From assembly GCF_001949145.1 (NCBI RefSeq), contig NW_019091413.1, positions 880,315 through 940,314 of the forward strand: a stretch of DNA of 60,000 nt, in the 5' to 3' direction. Shown here piece by piece: positions 1-13,700 of this stretch (the stretch's first letter is position 1; each line of letters opens with the position of its first letter). Both the position numbers and the translations under genes were made by a program. The DNA is from Acanthaster planci (taxonomy: Eukaryota; Echinodermata; Asteroidea; Valvatida; Acanthasteridae). The notes beneath the pieces were generated by a model. It did no database searches. It was not told the DNA's origin and saw only the letters and a list, made by a program, of their open reading frames with translations.

Positions 1-271
1 GTGTGTGGGTGGATCGGTAGGAGGATTATTTCTTGATTGTGTTTCATCTCAGCCCATCAGCACACTCTGCTCCAAAACATAATGATGTGATCAACATTTG
101 TTCCAATTTTCACTAAAAGCAGATCTTCTACTTCACTAGTGATACTAACAAGGAAAGGAATATCATCAGTATTCTTTGGACGTCTCTTGAAACATGTCTC
201 CAAACTTAAAAGCGGACTCTCTGAAGGACTGACCTTCGCATATTCGGTTTATTTAGCTATTACTTTCAATT

Positions 272-334
272 ATGTTTCGAGCCATAGTGAGATCAGCTTA
301 TCGAGTGATTCGTCCTTTTGTTCGACGAATATTG
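272..334 (+). CDS. Speculative alternative first coding exon (21 codons)
   Basis: The ATG at 272 (A at -3) opens 21 codons ending at TTG|GTGAGT, a strong phase-0 donor that would also join exon A in frame. The peptide has six Arg spaced three or four apart, and the stretch at 180-340 is CpG-richer than its surroundings, which is unusual for this intron-like sequence. It could equally belong to another gene, or be chance. Joining it to exon A would need a 16.9-kb intron. Confidence 0.2.
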
Positions 335-2210
335 GTGAGTACAGTAGTTGTTATTATTTTTTTATGACTAGTTCCTCGTGTATTTTGCATACATAATTTA
401 GAAAAAACCTCATGTTTTTAAAGTCTGCTTTTTCCACATAGGCTTGAATATGTTGACAGAATCGGATGTTGTGAATTTGCAATTAGAAGAAATAAGGTTA
501 GTTGAGATGTGAACAGAATACAAATGCGGTATTATGTTTGAATTTAAAAAACAAAAAACTTTTGCTCTTAACATTACATTTGAATATATTTAATGTAATG
601 TTTAGGTTTACATTGAATTTATTGTTAATGTTTTATATGTTTCCTTTTATATTTCAGATCTTGTCTAGTAAGATTCAAATTCAAACAAAACTTGATAAAT
701 TTAATTGTTTCCTCAAGTTGCTTAATTATCCATGGTTTTCAAAACTTTGTATCTGTCCCAAATTATAATTTATTACCTACATGTAAATCATACAGTACAT
801 TCCTCTACATTCCTCTGAACAGATCTGTCTGTCTGAAATTTGCACTAGTCTCCATTGCGCCTTTTGTGAGAAAGAATGTCCATGAATTGAATTACCATCC
901 TTGCTCCATGAAATAACGGCATCTTTGTTGTAATTATTGACTGTGACGTATTTACAGCTATGCACCCATTTGAGAGCTGTCTAAATCAAGGGAAATATTG
1001 TTTTCTAACCCAGTAGAGACATCTGTGTTATGGTCATCAGTGCATTGTGTATTTACCAGCCAAAGTGATTGATTTATTTTGTTTGACAAGTCTCCTTCAA
1101 AACAAAAAAAGGATTCCTGATTTTGTTTGCCTGGTTAGTTTGTTTTAATGGCAAACACTGTGCAGATTGTATTTTGAAGCTGTTTTAGTCGTAATAAGAT
1201 TGATTGCAATGACTCAGAAGTAAATTTTGCATATCCTTTTATGGCAATGTAAAAGAATTTTTCACCTTTTGGACTGTTTCCAAATGATTACGGGATTGGA
1301 AGTTTAAACCATATATAAATACCTGGGTGTGTAAAAATACATGTACTGGCAGACCCTCCGGGGCTTTCCTTGGCAAATCTTGGCTGCAGTGAAAAAAACC
1401 ATCTTGTAAAATTGAGTAAATAATCAAACACCAACCTTTTCTTTCAACAGGGGCAATGTATTGCTTTCACTGCCGGTTGTTGTTTCATCTAGCAAGTTGG
1501 TATCGCAGGGTTGTTGATTGCCATTGTTATGCGGAACTTTGAACTTTGTGCCTCTCTCTTATTATTAGAAAGAAATGCGAAAAAAAAAGGAATATGAAAT
1601 TATTTTTCGGAGAACATAATCAAAACTGTTTTTTCTTTAGTCTTGGTGCAGTTGGTTTGAAGTTGATAGCTTACTTTTCTAAAATCATTCCTCAGAATGC
1701 CTGTATCTACATGTACATGTATTTCTTTGAACATCAAATCAGTGATAACTGATAAAATATGTCTAAATAGTAACAAAAGGTATGTTTTTGATTAAGTGAT
1801 CTTGAAATTATTGGGAAGGCGTAGACTAAGGAAGTACTACAGGTAACCGTACAGCATTTCACAACAAACATCAGATCACTGGTCTTGCAATTTACTTATT
1901 TCTGTGATTCTATACTAAGAAATATTCACAACAGCTGTGGATACTGTTGTATTGTACATAATACTGGACACTCTGTGACTTTGGACAAAAATTCAACAGC
2001 TTATTGTGTTCTGAGAACATTTGAAAATGGTTGCTTGTGTGAAACCCGTACAGCGTGCTCTGTCTTGTAAATGTAACAATTTGACTGGCATTTGGGAAAG
2101 TGAATCGTAATCTATAGATTAGGTTTGAATTGTAAAAAGAGTGGGAAGTGTCAGTGTGTTGTAGTCACAGACCACCACAAAGTAATCAGTCTTCAGCCAG
2201 ATGGTGAACT

Positions 2211-2230
2211 ACATGTACATGTACATGTAG
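2211..2230. repeat. ACATGT/GTACAT microsatellite
   Basis: A palindromic tandem array of ACATGT units. Similar short arrays lie at 3000-3040, 10689-10727, 18331-18350, 27771-27787 and 29887-29904, and single units occur throughout. Confidence 0.85.
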
Positions 2231-4116
2231 ACCTGTGGGCTGCAGCTTTATCTCAGAATCCTTGGTAACACTGTTAACTGGCATTATTATGTCTTCCCTT
2301 ATTGCTTCCTTGTACCATGCTTCTGGTATTTCTCCATGATCTAGCCAAGGACTCCATCCTCACATCCCTAACATCACCCCACCACAGTGGCCACCACAGC
2401 ATGCAAGAGGGTGAGATTCATCTGTGGCCAGTTATTACCTGGAACCGAAACCTTTTAGGAACTCAGTGGGTGTTCAGGTGGCATACATGATGATCTGTCA
2501 CTAGAATTCTCTTGAGATCTCTGGCCCATAAAAGTTTTGGAAAGTACAGTTATGCTGGTGAAGTGGATAAAAAGTTGGATGAACTTTAGTCTGGGAGAGT
2601 TGGCCATACGCTTTATGCTTTATTACTTGTTTTCATTCAAATACAATGTGGCCTTTCGGTTGGCATGAAATTAAGCACAGTCCATTCTCAATAAAAAGAG
2701 CCCTCTTACAACCAGACTTTGTTATAAAGACCAAATTATGAAATTCCCAAGAGTTTCAACTCTTTCAGTACTCTTCCTCAGCCTTTTGTAACAAATTCTA
2801 TTATATCAAGGAAATTTCCCAGCGACATTGTTATTTATGTAGCAAAGATCAGTGTCTTTATTGTTTATGTGAAACCTAGGGCCATCTCTCCTCAGGGCAA
2901 GAAAAACACATTTGTATAAAACAGAGGATTCAACTAGTGTGGAAAAGGGTTGGAGGGGTGGTTCTGGTGGTTGAAGGGGGGGGGCTGTGAATAGGCTCTA
3001 CATGTGTATGTATACGTACATGTACAGTGTACATGTACATCTTCCACAAACCCACTGAACCAAATTAGATATGGAGTAAGAGTGCTGGGCTATCAGGATG
3101 ATTGCTTTGAATAGACTGGAGCAGAGTGTATGAAGAGATGGCACCTTTTACCCTGGCTCCCCACTGGGGTAATGCACCAGATGTTTGCATAGGCTTGTGC
3201 ACATACATTGTATGGTACAGAACACTTAATGTCCAATTCTTTTATTGGAATGTGCAGTAAAAATGGTTGGCCATCAGTCTCTTTTTCTTGATGAAGATGT
3301 AGGTAGCCGGGGGGGGGATTAGATTGTTTGCCAAAAGTTTGATGCTTTGTGCCCTTTGTACTTTGACAACTTTCAAATGTGTGACAATCATCACTTCAAG
3401 CAATTACTGTAATGTGTATATTGATGTGTAGTCCCCAGAGAATTTTGGCAACATAATTATGTAGTTTACAATACTGTCAAGTTGCACCTGTCTCATTTTG
3501 TGATATCAATTTTGATGGAACATACATTGTAGTAAAACTAGGTATTGGATCAAAATGGAACAGATATGCTGTGAGGAATGTACCCCTGTAAATTATACAT
3601 ATATCCATTTAAGGCTGCTGGTTCATAAACTCTGTTATGACCCTGCTTTCCATTTGTAGCTGTCTGGAAACTGTCAGAAACCACAATAGTGCTTGCTGAG
3701 GCATGCCAGCAATGGAAACAATTCCACTGTGTAAATTGACTTATCTCAAACAAAACCTGTGCTAAATTGGCCAATTGGGATTTTTATACTAACTCTTCTT
3801 TCAGCCACCACCTTACACTGGGAAAAGTAATCAACCTCCATAGCTTTTACTGTTTACTGTAAACTGCCAGTGCCTTGTGTCCATAGATTCACAGTGTTGA
3901 CTAGAAGAAACTTCTTCATTAGCTGGACTTTAATTTTTGGGGCCAGTTGGAAAAAGGCACATTTTTAAGGGGAAGTTTAGTTCTGTAAACTGTTTTGACA
4001 ATCAAGGCATGATTTTGGAGTTGGAGAAACTTGAGCATCTTCTGTTGATAAGCATTAACTTTGAACACATTCTATGTTCCTCAAATTTGTTTCCTAAAAT
4101 AGAGGACTGTGCTTGG

Positions 4117-4200
4117 CTGGTCTTAAACATTTGTTTAAGACCGGCTCAGGAAAATGGCGGATGCAACTTTTGCCCAAGCTGCAGGCAAGAGCATTTTCAG
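4117..4200. repeat. Foldback/dispersed repeat, copy 1
   Basis: CTGGTCTTAAAC (4117-4128) and GTTTAAGACCGG (4133-4144) form a near-perfect 12-bp hairpin with a 4-base loop, followed by CTCAGGAAAATGGCGGATGC. Related sequence (TTTAAGACCAGCTCAGGAGA, then AATGGATGC) occurs at 15282-15310, and AAGACTGGCCAAGCAC occurs near 15368. The latter is the reverse complement of GTGCTTGGCTGGTCTT here, except for one base. Confidence 0.6.
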
Positions 4201-4658
4201 TGTCCATTAACCTGAGCCTGAACAAATTTCCAATAGTTTTGTTTTATTTCATTTTTTCCCCCAAACATCCTTCTAGCCATGTCATGGTACATGTATATGC
4301 CTGTTGTGAATTGTCTTATTCCAATCTCCTTAGAATGGAGAGTGGCGCATGCATGGCACATACCTGTACATTATCAACCATTTAATACTGGCCATCAACC
4401 AAAATGAAATTGCTTACATGTAACTGTCTAAGGTATTTATGAATAACCATTAAACTTGCCATCTGTGACAACAAGGCTCAGAACTGTAATAATGTCTAAA
4501 AAAGCCAAACTTAATGTGTAGTCCTAATTTTAGTCACAAATTTTGGTCATGTGCCTTGGTGTTGATCTTTGATGTTTGATTTTAAAACAGTATTGAAATG
4601 TCAACAACTTTTCCCCTCCTTGTTCATTCGACAAGATGTGATAATTCTTCTTTATTGA

Positions 4659-5151
4659 NNNNNNNNNNNNNNNNNNNNNNNNNNNNNNNNNNNNNNNNNN
4701 NNNNNNNNNNNNNNNNNNNNNNNNNNNNNNNNNNNNNNNNNNNNNNNNNNNNNNNNNNNNNNNNNNNNNNNNNNNNNNNNNNNNNNNNNNNNNNNNNNNN
4801 NNNNNNNNNNNNNNNNNNNNNNNNNNNNNNNNNNNNNNNNNNNNNNNNNNNNNNNNNNNNNNNNNNNNNNNNNNNNNNNNNNNNNNNNNNNNNNNNNNNN
4901 NNNNNNNNNNNNNNNNNNNNNNNNNNNNNNNNNNNNNNNNNNNNNNNNNNNNNNNNNNNNNNNNNNNNNNNNNNNNNNNNNNNNNNNNNNNNNNNNNNNN
5001 NNNNNNNNNNNNNNNNNNNNNNNNNNNNNNNNNNNNNNNNNNNNNNNNNNNNNNNNNNNNNNNNNNNNNNNNNNNNNNNNNNNNNNNNNNNNNNNNNNNN
5101 NNNNNNNNNNNNNNNNNNNNNNNNNNNNNNNNNNNNNNNNNNNNNNNNNNN
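4659..5151. other. Assembly gap (493 Ns)
   Basis: Unresolved bases. The sequence right after it is a decaying tandem repeat, so the gap probably hides more copies of the same minisatellite. The long ORFs that span it contain only N-derived residues and are not genes. Confidence 0.99.
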
Positions 5152-5420
5152 TTTGGCTGTGCTTTTAATACCCATCACTTCTTTACTCAGCCACACCCTG
5201 TCTGTTTTGCACTGCTGTGTTCTGTTTGGCTGTGCTTTGTTCATCTCTGCTGTACTCAGCCACACCCTGTCTGTTCTACTCTGCTTTACTTAGCCATAGC
5301 CATGTTTGCTGGTCCATTCTGTTTGGTTGTTTTTACATGAAGCTAAGCTCTGCTTTGCATTGTTTGGCTGTTCTTTTGCCAAGCCATGCTCTGTTCAGTT
5401 CTTCTTTTACTTGAACTCAT
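5152..5420 (+). repeat. Decaying minisatellite, period about 70 bp, bordering the assembly gap
   Basis: TTTGGCTGTGCTT occurs at 5152 and again at 5225. CTCAGCCACACCCTGTCTGTT-type blocks occur at 5186 and 5255, and weaker related copies follow to about 5420. The strand is rich in CTGT/GCTTT words, with units becoming more degenerate away from the gap. Confidence 0.75.
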
Positions 5421-8400
5421 TCTCTTAAGAATGTGCTGGTCTGCTTTGCATCATTTCACTTTAGTATAACAATGGTTTTTTAAAATTTTGTTGAGAAATT
5501 CTGTTGGCTTGTTCTGTTTCATGTCAATATATGTATTTTTTTCATTTCATTCCTAGTGTGAAAGAAAGACTGCAGACCAAAAGTGTGTTGAGAAAAATTA
5601 CAAGGGGATATAACATGTATAACACAGGCAGATATAAACAGTGATAGCAGATCAAAGAATAGCTATGAAAATGTTCACAAGTTATCAATATGTGTGTTAT
5701 ACAAATGCATGATTTGGTAAAAAGCGTGAACTAATTACAAGATCATTGTACTTTAAACGAATGTACCATTCAAAGCTGTCAGGTAACAATCATCTTTGTA
5801 TTTTGCTCCTTAGCTGTTTCTTTCAAGACTTTCAAGCTGTTGGGTGACCTTTTTTTTCAGAATCAAACCCATTCAATCTCTGCAGGCTACTTAGTACTGT
5901 ATGTCTCTTCATGATTCAAAATGAATTGACATATATCCTCGGTGGTCGTGGCATCATCTTATCAAGATGCTCCGACATTCCTGCCAGGATCTGGAAGGAA
6001 AAAAGGCCAGAGACAATGAAGAGGATAATCCTGTGTTAAAGTGTGTTGGTCAAACAGCTTGAGTGCCTAGGCCCTCCAAGGCAGTCCTTGTTGGAATACC
6101 TCTCTGCTCAATCAGAAACTGGGGCAAACGTCCTCTTAATCTCTCTTGCCTCTTTACTTCCAATCCTCTTAGAGTCTGGAGGATGCGGGATGAAAATCCG
6201 GAAAGGTTCTTAAATAATCTCTCTTTTTTTTGTAATCTTTAAAATTGTGTCACATGTGGCAAAATACACTCCAGGATTTTGTTTGAGTTTTGGAAAAAAA
6301 GGAAAAAGCCCTTATTGTCATTGTTTGAATGGTACTCTTTCTGTAGTGGATTACGGATAGATGAATGGCATCACATCTATGGGTAAGAAATTTTGTGTGG
6401 TGAGGTTAAATATAAAGCTGAGGACTTTAGGGGGAGTTAATCTATGCCTGACATCAGATTTTTTTGTAAATGCTTTCATGTCAGGCTCTGAAATCTTGTT
6501 GGCTGTGACAGCAGAAATTTCAGATGCGACATTCTTTTTTTTTTTAATTGCACATGCGAATTTAATGTGGTTGATATTTCCAAAATAAGTAAATAGTTCG
6601 GCTCCAGTCAATTTCATACGCAATGTACTGAAAACTGAACCTATGCATGAAGGAATAGATCTCAATGTGGGAGATTGCACTGGTTCTAGAAATACACCGC
6701 ACTTGACTGCACATATTGGTCTTCAGAGGACAGGGCACTTCATACTTGAGCAAAGTTGGCCCATTTCTAGCCCGGGGGTTATAAGGAAGTGTGTAATATT
6801 TCACCTGAGTAACTGCGCAAGTCACCTAGTCACACAGCACAGGCCCGTGCTAGTAAGTGATGGTGCAAAGGCGCGCCTTATTTTTACCTCACACATTTTT
6901 CTGTATGAATTATGAAGTAATGTTGGATTTCATAGTAACATGATGAATAAACTTAATTGAACTGGCTAACTTCAACTTTTGATACTACTTCTGCCAGTTA
7001 TGGACATTGTCTGTTGTTTTCGAGAAAATTGAGTGTGAATGTTCATTATTTGATGGTGTTCACCTGAGAGGTTTGGACTATTTTCAACAAGTGTGATGTG
7101 AGATGTCTTTTCAAATCAAAGAAGTATACCAAGTCAAGGGTGTGATGCATTTGAGAGACATGACATGATGACACACACACACAAATTACTGTGTAGCTGT
7201 TGGATTACTACACGTAAGGCTGAGCATTCCTGTGAGACATATAACTTCATCATTCAGAGGTTGATGTGCTTTGTAGTTGGCTGTGCACCCTATACATGCA
7301 CCCCACACCTGTTAGCAAGGCACAATATGTCAGGTATTTTGTGTGACAGGCGGTTGCTATGAAGTAAATCTAATGGAACACTGTCTGTATATACGTGGTA
7401 AATGTTGGCAACTGTGGCATCCGATCACTGATCAGCACTGTTGTGATCAGGACAGGCTTAACAGGAATTGCAACTGGCCAGTATCGAAATATTTCCCTTG
7501 CAATTTCCCTTGAAAAACCAGGCCCTCATACTGCTCTTCTAATTTCTTTGTCCATATCTGAATGTGATGAAGTATCCACAATACTCTTCAGAGGGAAATC
7601 TCTGCCAGCATGAGCACCACCGGCTGTGACTCAGGTTCATTGCTGCCTCAGACTTTCCCCAAGCTCCAGATATGATCCATAAATACTTTCAGTTTTTATA
7701 ATAGCTCTTGTACATTTGATTATGAAACAATAATGGGCAAAGGGGGAAAGCAGGCAGTTGGCCAGGGATGCACAATGTCATATGACAGAATGACTCATGC
7801 ACATGCATAGGTGCAAAACTTTGAACAGTGCAGTGCAGTGGTTGGCGGGTACATGCCCGTGGATAATAGTTTTCTAGAACTCAGAAATTCATGCAGTTTG
7901 GTAACTGTCTTTGCAAATGGAACTGATTTAAGGTATGTTGAAAGAAGTTGTGACACCAGTTTACAGTGTAGATGGGTTGCCCAGAAGTTGAGATAGTTGT
8001 AGGAATAAAAACAAAAAAGGACAAGCCATTTGCATGCCTTTGGAACCTCTCTGATGATTTGTAATTTAGGAAGTTGATAGAAAAAAGTATAGCTTACACA
8101 TGTAGGGTGTGGAGATTTGTCCATCTGTTTATTTAAAAGCTTATTCACTCGTACTCTGAACATGGAACTGTTTAAGCTGTTTAGATTAGGGCCATTGGAG
8201 ATTTTTGTTTTATTTACTTTACCATCACTTTTATCACAAAGTCTTCTTCAGGTACCGGTATGTGCTATATAGCACACTTGTTCTTAAAAAGGAAAAATGT
8301 TATCAGAAAGATTGTGTGGCGTCAGATCCACTTAAATTCTGGCAAATTTGTGCAGAGTTAATCTACCGTTTACAAGAGTAATGGATCATGTTTGAGGCTA

Positions 8401-8650
8401 TTCTTTTGTATTAAGCTCTGGTGCCTGCTGGCCCTTGCGATGACAACAGATTCATACTTTTTAAAAGAAATTTTTTGGAGCAAAGTTAAGCTCTTTTGAA
8501 AGACTTCTGACAGTAATATTCCATGGTGCCATGCTCACAAAGAATGCAGATTTAACCTTTTTTTTTTTTTGCTCATAGCCATTTTTGAAGCGGAACCCTT
8601 GGAAATGTGGTTAAATGCTGCACCAGGAGTTACCTCAGTCTGACAATTTC

Positions 8651-8761
8651 TTTCTTCTAACAATTTCTTTTGTGTCCGATTTTGGTATTGTTATGTAGCC
8701 AACTGTATTTCTTTTAACAATTTCTTTTGTGTCCTATTTTGGTATTATGTAGCCAACTGTA
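8651..8761 (+). repeat. Tandem duplication, two units of 57 and 54 bp
   Basis: Unit 1 (8651-8707) and unit 2 (8708-8761) both run from TTTCTT(C/T)TAACAATTTC to GTAGCCAACTGTA. They differ by two substitutions and a 3-base loss in unit 2, so this is a recent local duplication. No coding role is seen. Confidence 0.9.
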
Positions 8762-10688
8762 TTGCTTCTTCATTTGTGATTTTCTTTGTCTCTTCTTTCT
8801 GTTCCTCTTGAATGCAATGAATTCGACCATTTTATTTGATATGAAAATCTGGTTCAAAGACATAAGTAAGTCCCCTAAACAGGAAAATATTTCTCAAAAG
8901 ATGCGTAATACTGATATCCTTCACCTCCCTTTCAGATAAGAGAAATAATCTCATTTTCATATATGAGATATTGAAGCATTTAGGGTGTTTGGAGGGAAGG
9001 GGCAGGTATCATTCTTTCATGAGCAGATCATTGGAAAAATGAAATAAGTTTGTCATCAGTAAAATTACACATACACGTAGGCCTTCATTTATGATAGCAG
9101 CTACTGGGATTGACCCACTTGTATTGTGCATACGGGCACATGCTAAAATTTCGCCTGGGATTTAATGTTCCATTTGATCTCGTTACCTGAAGCGTAACCA
9201 CCTACAGTATATACTTGTAGCCCTGTTTATTTGGTGTTCAGTCCTGAAGGGTGGATTTTTTCCCCATTTCCAGTAGACATAACAACTTTGAACCAGAGTT
9301 TGATACGGTCATGAGACAGTGTAGGTGTCACATGCATATGTGTTCACTTTAGCTTTGGTATCAATCAGTGTGAGTTATTCATTGTTTTGTAAATCTCGCC
9401 TTCTCTGGGAGAGAGAACTATAAACTGTTATGAGTCATGTTGCATGTAGTTGGCATACAAAACACAACCTCTAGAATCTGTACCCCTGAAACAATCAGAG
9501 TTACACATTTTATGCTTCCAGTTTTGGAGGTAAGGGATATAAGGTTGTTTCATTTCAGTACTGTCATTTTTCAATTTATTTATGTCTTAACTCCACCCCT
9601 ACATGCACCCTTTCCCCTGCCCCCCTCCAGAAATTTGTTTTGCCTTTGTTAATCCCATGTGAATTTTAGGAGGTTAGGAATTAAGAAATGCGATGACTAA
9701 AAGAAACATTGGAATGGATTTCACTGTCTCTGTGTGCAGGAGATTCTGTATTCATGTTTCGTTATTTCAGCTGTGGGTTCTTAAATGCACAAAATGAAAA
9801 TCATCTTACAAGGAGTTTTTCTGTCAGGAGGGGTGCTCAAGGCACATCAAGTATTGTGAAGCATTATTGTTAGTTTTGGGGGCATTTTGTCATATTTCTG
9901 GTTGATGCTTCCCCCCAATCAGCTCATGGTGGTTCTCGCTTTCAAGCAATCAAGATGAGTGAATCTTGATAGAATTTTCTGGCTTGGATTAGCAAGAAAG
10001 TTGCAGGAGTGATTTGGGGGGGGGGCTGGAAGTTTGCATGCAGAGTCTCAGAGTTTGTGGTTTTAGGCAAGCCCCTATCACCAACCACAATGAACCTGAA
10101 ATCCAAACACTTGTGACCCTGGGGCGACCTTAGAGGAAGCAAACCTTGTTCATGTCAGGCCAGGGGGCCAATCCATTTTTTATGTGTTCTCATAGAGATG
10201 GTATACCCCTTATTGTATGTACTTTGTCAAGAAGTGATGCTGTACCTAGGCACTGTATTGTGGGGATGATTTTTATTAGGGATGTTTCTAGTCCCTATTC
10301 TGGTAATCATCATATGTTTATAGCACGTACACCAATATGTGCAGCAGTTTTCTTCCAATCAGTTTATTTTCTATAATGTGATTGGAAATTGAGAAACATG
10401 GTATGAAATCTTGTCCAGTTGGGAATTTCCTCTTTTTTTTTCTGTCAAGATAACTGATTGGTTTATTCCTTGATTCTCTTGATTCACATGGAATATACAG
10501 AGTTAGCTCAGTAGACAGCTTTAATGAGGTTAATTTGGGGAAGGTGAAAGGAGTTAACAGGCTTGTTTTTTTTTTCTTTAGTTCTTCTATTTTTGATGGT
10601 CCCTAATTTGGAGCTCGAGCATAAACCTTCACTTTTTTAATACCCAAACTATACCAGTTCAATCAATGGATCAATAGCTTGACAAACA

Positions 10689-10727
10689 GGTACATGTACA
10701 CAGTGTACACGTACATGTACACGTACC
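10689..10727. repeat. Imperfect TACATGTACA/GTACACGTAC palindromic array
   Basis: It is the longest of the ACATGTAC-family arrays in the window. It mixes TACATG, CAGTGTACAC and ACGTAC units, so the whole 39-bp tract can fold on itself. Confidence 0.8.
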
Positions 10728-13700
10728 TATTGCCTGCTACCAGCAGTACCTTATTCGCATCACGATAGTATGCCACTGTACTGTAAGAATGCCGTGTGTG
10801 GCTAGTAATCCACGTTACAGGAACCACAAATCACATCCAGCCCCCTCCTACTCCACCGTTATGTTTCTTTAAGGAGTTCGTAAGTTCAGCATGCTGTCAT
10901 CATCCTGTGAAATTCTTTGAGCTAAATCGGAAGTCATCATCTCAATTTACAAACCAGCATCTGAACTGTATAATGATAATTGAGGAAACAGTTTTTCCAC
11001 TAACTGAAAAAACTGCCTGTATGTAATGGAAAATTAAGTTCTTTGCACACATCCATGTTGGGTGAATATGTGAAGAAATTTTAGCAGTTGAAAAAGAATT
11101 TTCTTGCTTTTTCAAAGTTCAGCTTTCTCTATGTTGTTCAGTGTAACCTGATTTTTATTCATCATGACTTTGGAATCTGCGGCACTGTTAACAGTCAAGT
11201 TGCAGAATACAAGGGGAACATCAATCTGTATGCCATCGGCTCAAAAGTATTTACATGTGCCAAGCTTGAAAACAGGCCCGTATACATGTACAAGTAGTAT
11301 GAGGTCAAAGACACATTCTGAGACCAAGATGAAGCTGATATGTGCACATCCCCCCCCCTCAGGATAGGGAGGACCATGCAGGGTGTCACTACTTTGAGTA
11401 TCAAACATTTACCAGAGGGTACAAGATTATTGTATGTGTAGTACAGACCATTGGCTGTCACATAGCACCCTCTGTTGATTGGCGAATTCTGTAGTGCAAA
11501 AGCGTTCATTTAATACACCAACACAGATAGGAACCAAGACTAGAAATGTGATAACAAGGACATGGGTACATTCCATTAGACTAGATTGGACCGTTTAACC
11601 CCCTCGCCTTCCCCAAAGTATTCGTCCCTTCAGTGTACGGATTAAGAACCATGTAACATCCATTGGCTTCCATTTTTACCTACTCTGAAGTGCACCATAC
11701 ATGAAGGTGCAGTCAGACATCACTAGCCAAAATTTATGCATTGTTTACGGTCCAAATTGGTTCAGCATCTTGTGCTATGTGCCCAGCTGACTACAGTATT
11801 TTCAGTAAGGCTTTTGTCACAATATTTATTACAAAAGATCAAAGCCAGCAAACTGCTGTGACATCTTTGCTTTCCCATAAATCGCAACCAAATGAGACCA
11901 GGACGTGAAAAGGTGAAGCCTACTGAATTCAAACTGTACTTTCCTTCACGCAAACATAGGCCTACTGTGTGGACGAGATCATCCCTCAGACAAGGTGTTC
12001 AGATTAAAATACTCCCATGGGCCTCATTTTGCAGGCTGTTGGACATTCAGATCATATTTTGGAGGAAATTTTTTTTTAGTTCAACACTCTGATTCCAATA
12101 GACTTTTGGGAGCAAGCTATTGAACCTTGTTAAAATAACTGTGCTGGCCTGCATTTCTCTGGAGGATTGTAAATCATGTGCAGTAAAGTTGCTGAGGTGT
12201 TTTAATTTTGAGGTCAGAGTTTGTGACAGCTGTTGTTTTCAGCACTGTCTGTAAAACTTCCTCTTAAATATGATGTACGTGATTTATGTAACAAAAAAAA
12301 GAGCTCATCTACTGTATATGTATAGCAAATACTTGTCCATTTAAAATGGGGAAATATGTACAATAAAACTACACATGATTGTCGTTTGTTAATCTACATT
12401 TTTACTCAACATATCTGTTTTGGGAAAAGATATCATTGACCAGGAGTTATTAACCTATTTTTTTTTTTGTGAGGGGCGTGTTTGATATCTTCAATGCAAA
12501 CGCTTTTGAATGCATTTTGTGTTGTGAGTAGATTTCAGATGTTGGTTCAGCAAGTTTTAATGGTATCAAAATGGTTTCTCTTGAAAGTTTGAAATTTGAG
12601 AAACTCCTTTCTTTGAGCGATAGACAACCCTTAACTTTTGATACATGCAGGCCTACTCCTAACTTTTGCCACTCTAAACTTTCAGATAGACTTGCAAATA
12701 AATTGTTCCAAGTACAGGTAAATTGGTGTAAGTTTGAATTAAGGGTTGTATATCCGTGAGTAGGAGCCTATTAAGTGTTTCATGAGTGGAAAACATTGCA
12801 AATGGCTGAAATGTGTTGAAAACAAACCACCCTTGGTGTTTTATTGACCCTTTGGTAAAAAAAAGGGGGGCTAAAGATTACTTACTAGAAAGATAAACCT
12901 TGTCGTCAACTTTCCTTTTAATGGACCATAACCCTCAAATAACAAAATAAAGGACTTGAGTTGTCAATGCTACAAAGGAGGCAAATATTTGCAGTCAAAT
13001 CTTACAATGTCAGCACAGTGAATGCAATTTAAGTTTCTTTTTTATGTGAGGTGTAGAATCCTTGAATTTTCTCCAATTCTGACAGAGAAACACCTCAGGG
13101 GAAAGGTGTGGATTATACCACCATGACAAGGATTATTCTATACAAGGACAAGAGCTGACAAGTCTCCTGTGGTGTATAGTTGCCATGCAGAGTATGGGGA
13201 ATAACAGAAGAAATAAAGCTATTGACGACAGTTAAACTAGTTTGAAATGACAAGAATGTTCAGCATCTGGCCTCATCCTTTTGCTTTTCCTCCTTTCCTT
13301 TCCTTTCTTTATAGCTACACATAATTCAGAGATTTTATAGGCACACTTTGTGAAGTCTAATTGCCTCCTCATGTACACGCACCTACATAGGCCTACATAT
13401 GGAAAAGTAATTGAATTGGTAAGTCATTCTGATATTTTCACCATGGCAATGCCGGAAGTCATCAGCATGTCACAAGGTAAAAATATTCTTGCATCGCTGA
13501 GACCCTTTTAGCTCAGATGTAGTGAGAGTTCATTTCTATGCAACGTCACATACAGCTGGAAGTTGTGTACCTGTTTATTGCAGTCATCAGTTAAAAATAA
13601 GACTGTGCTTCGTCTTGCAGGTTGAAGTGTTCTTTTATTAAATAGTTAGCATAGGTAGCTTGGACTTTGATGTCAGCATTTAAACTTGGTTTCGAATGAG

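Noticed and set aside
4598-5293. Long open frames across the gap on both strands (231 and 213 codons)
   Set aside because: They are almost wholly N-derived; real sequence contributes only a few dozen repeat-encoded residues.
9949-9970. Perfect hairpin ATCAAGAT / ATCTTGAT
   Set aside because: An 8-bp stem in AT-rich DNA is expected by chance at this scale.
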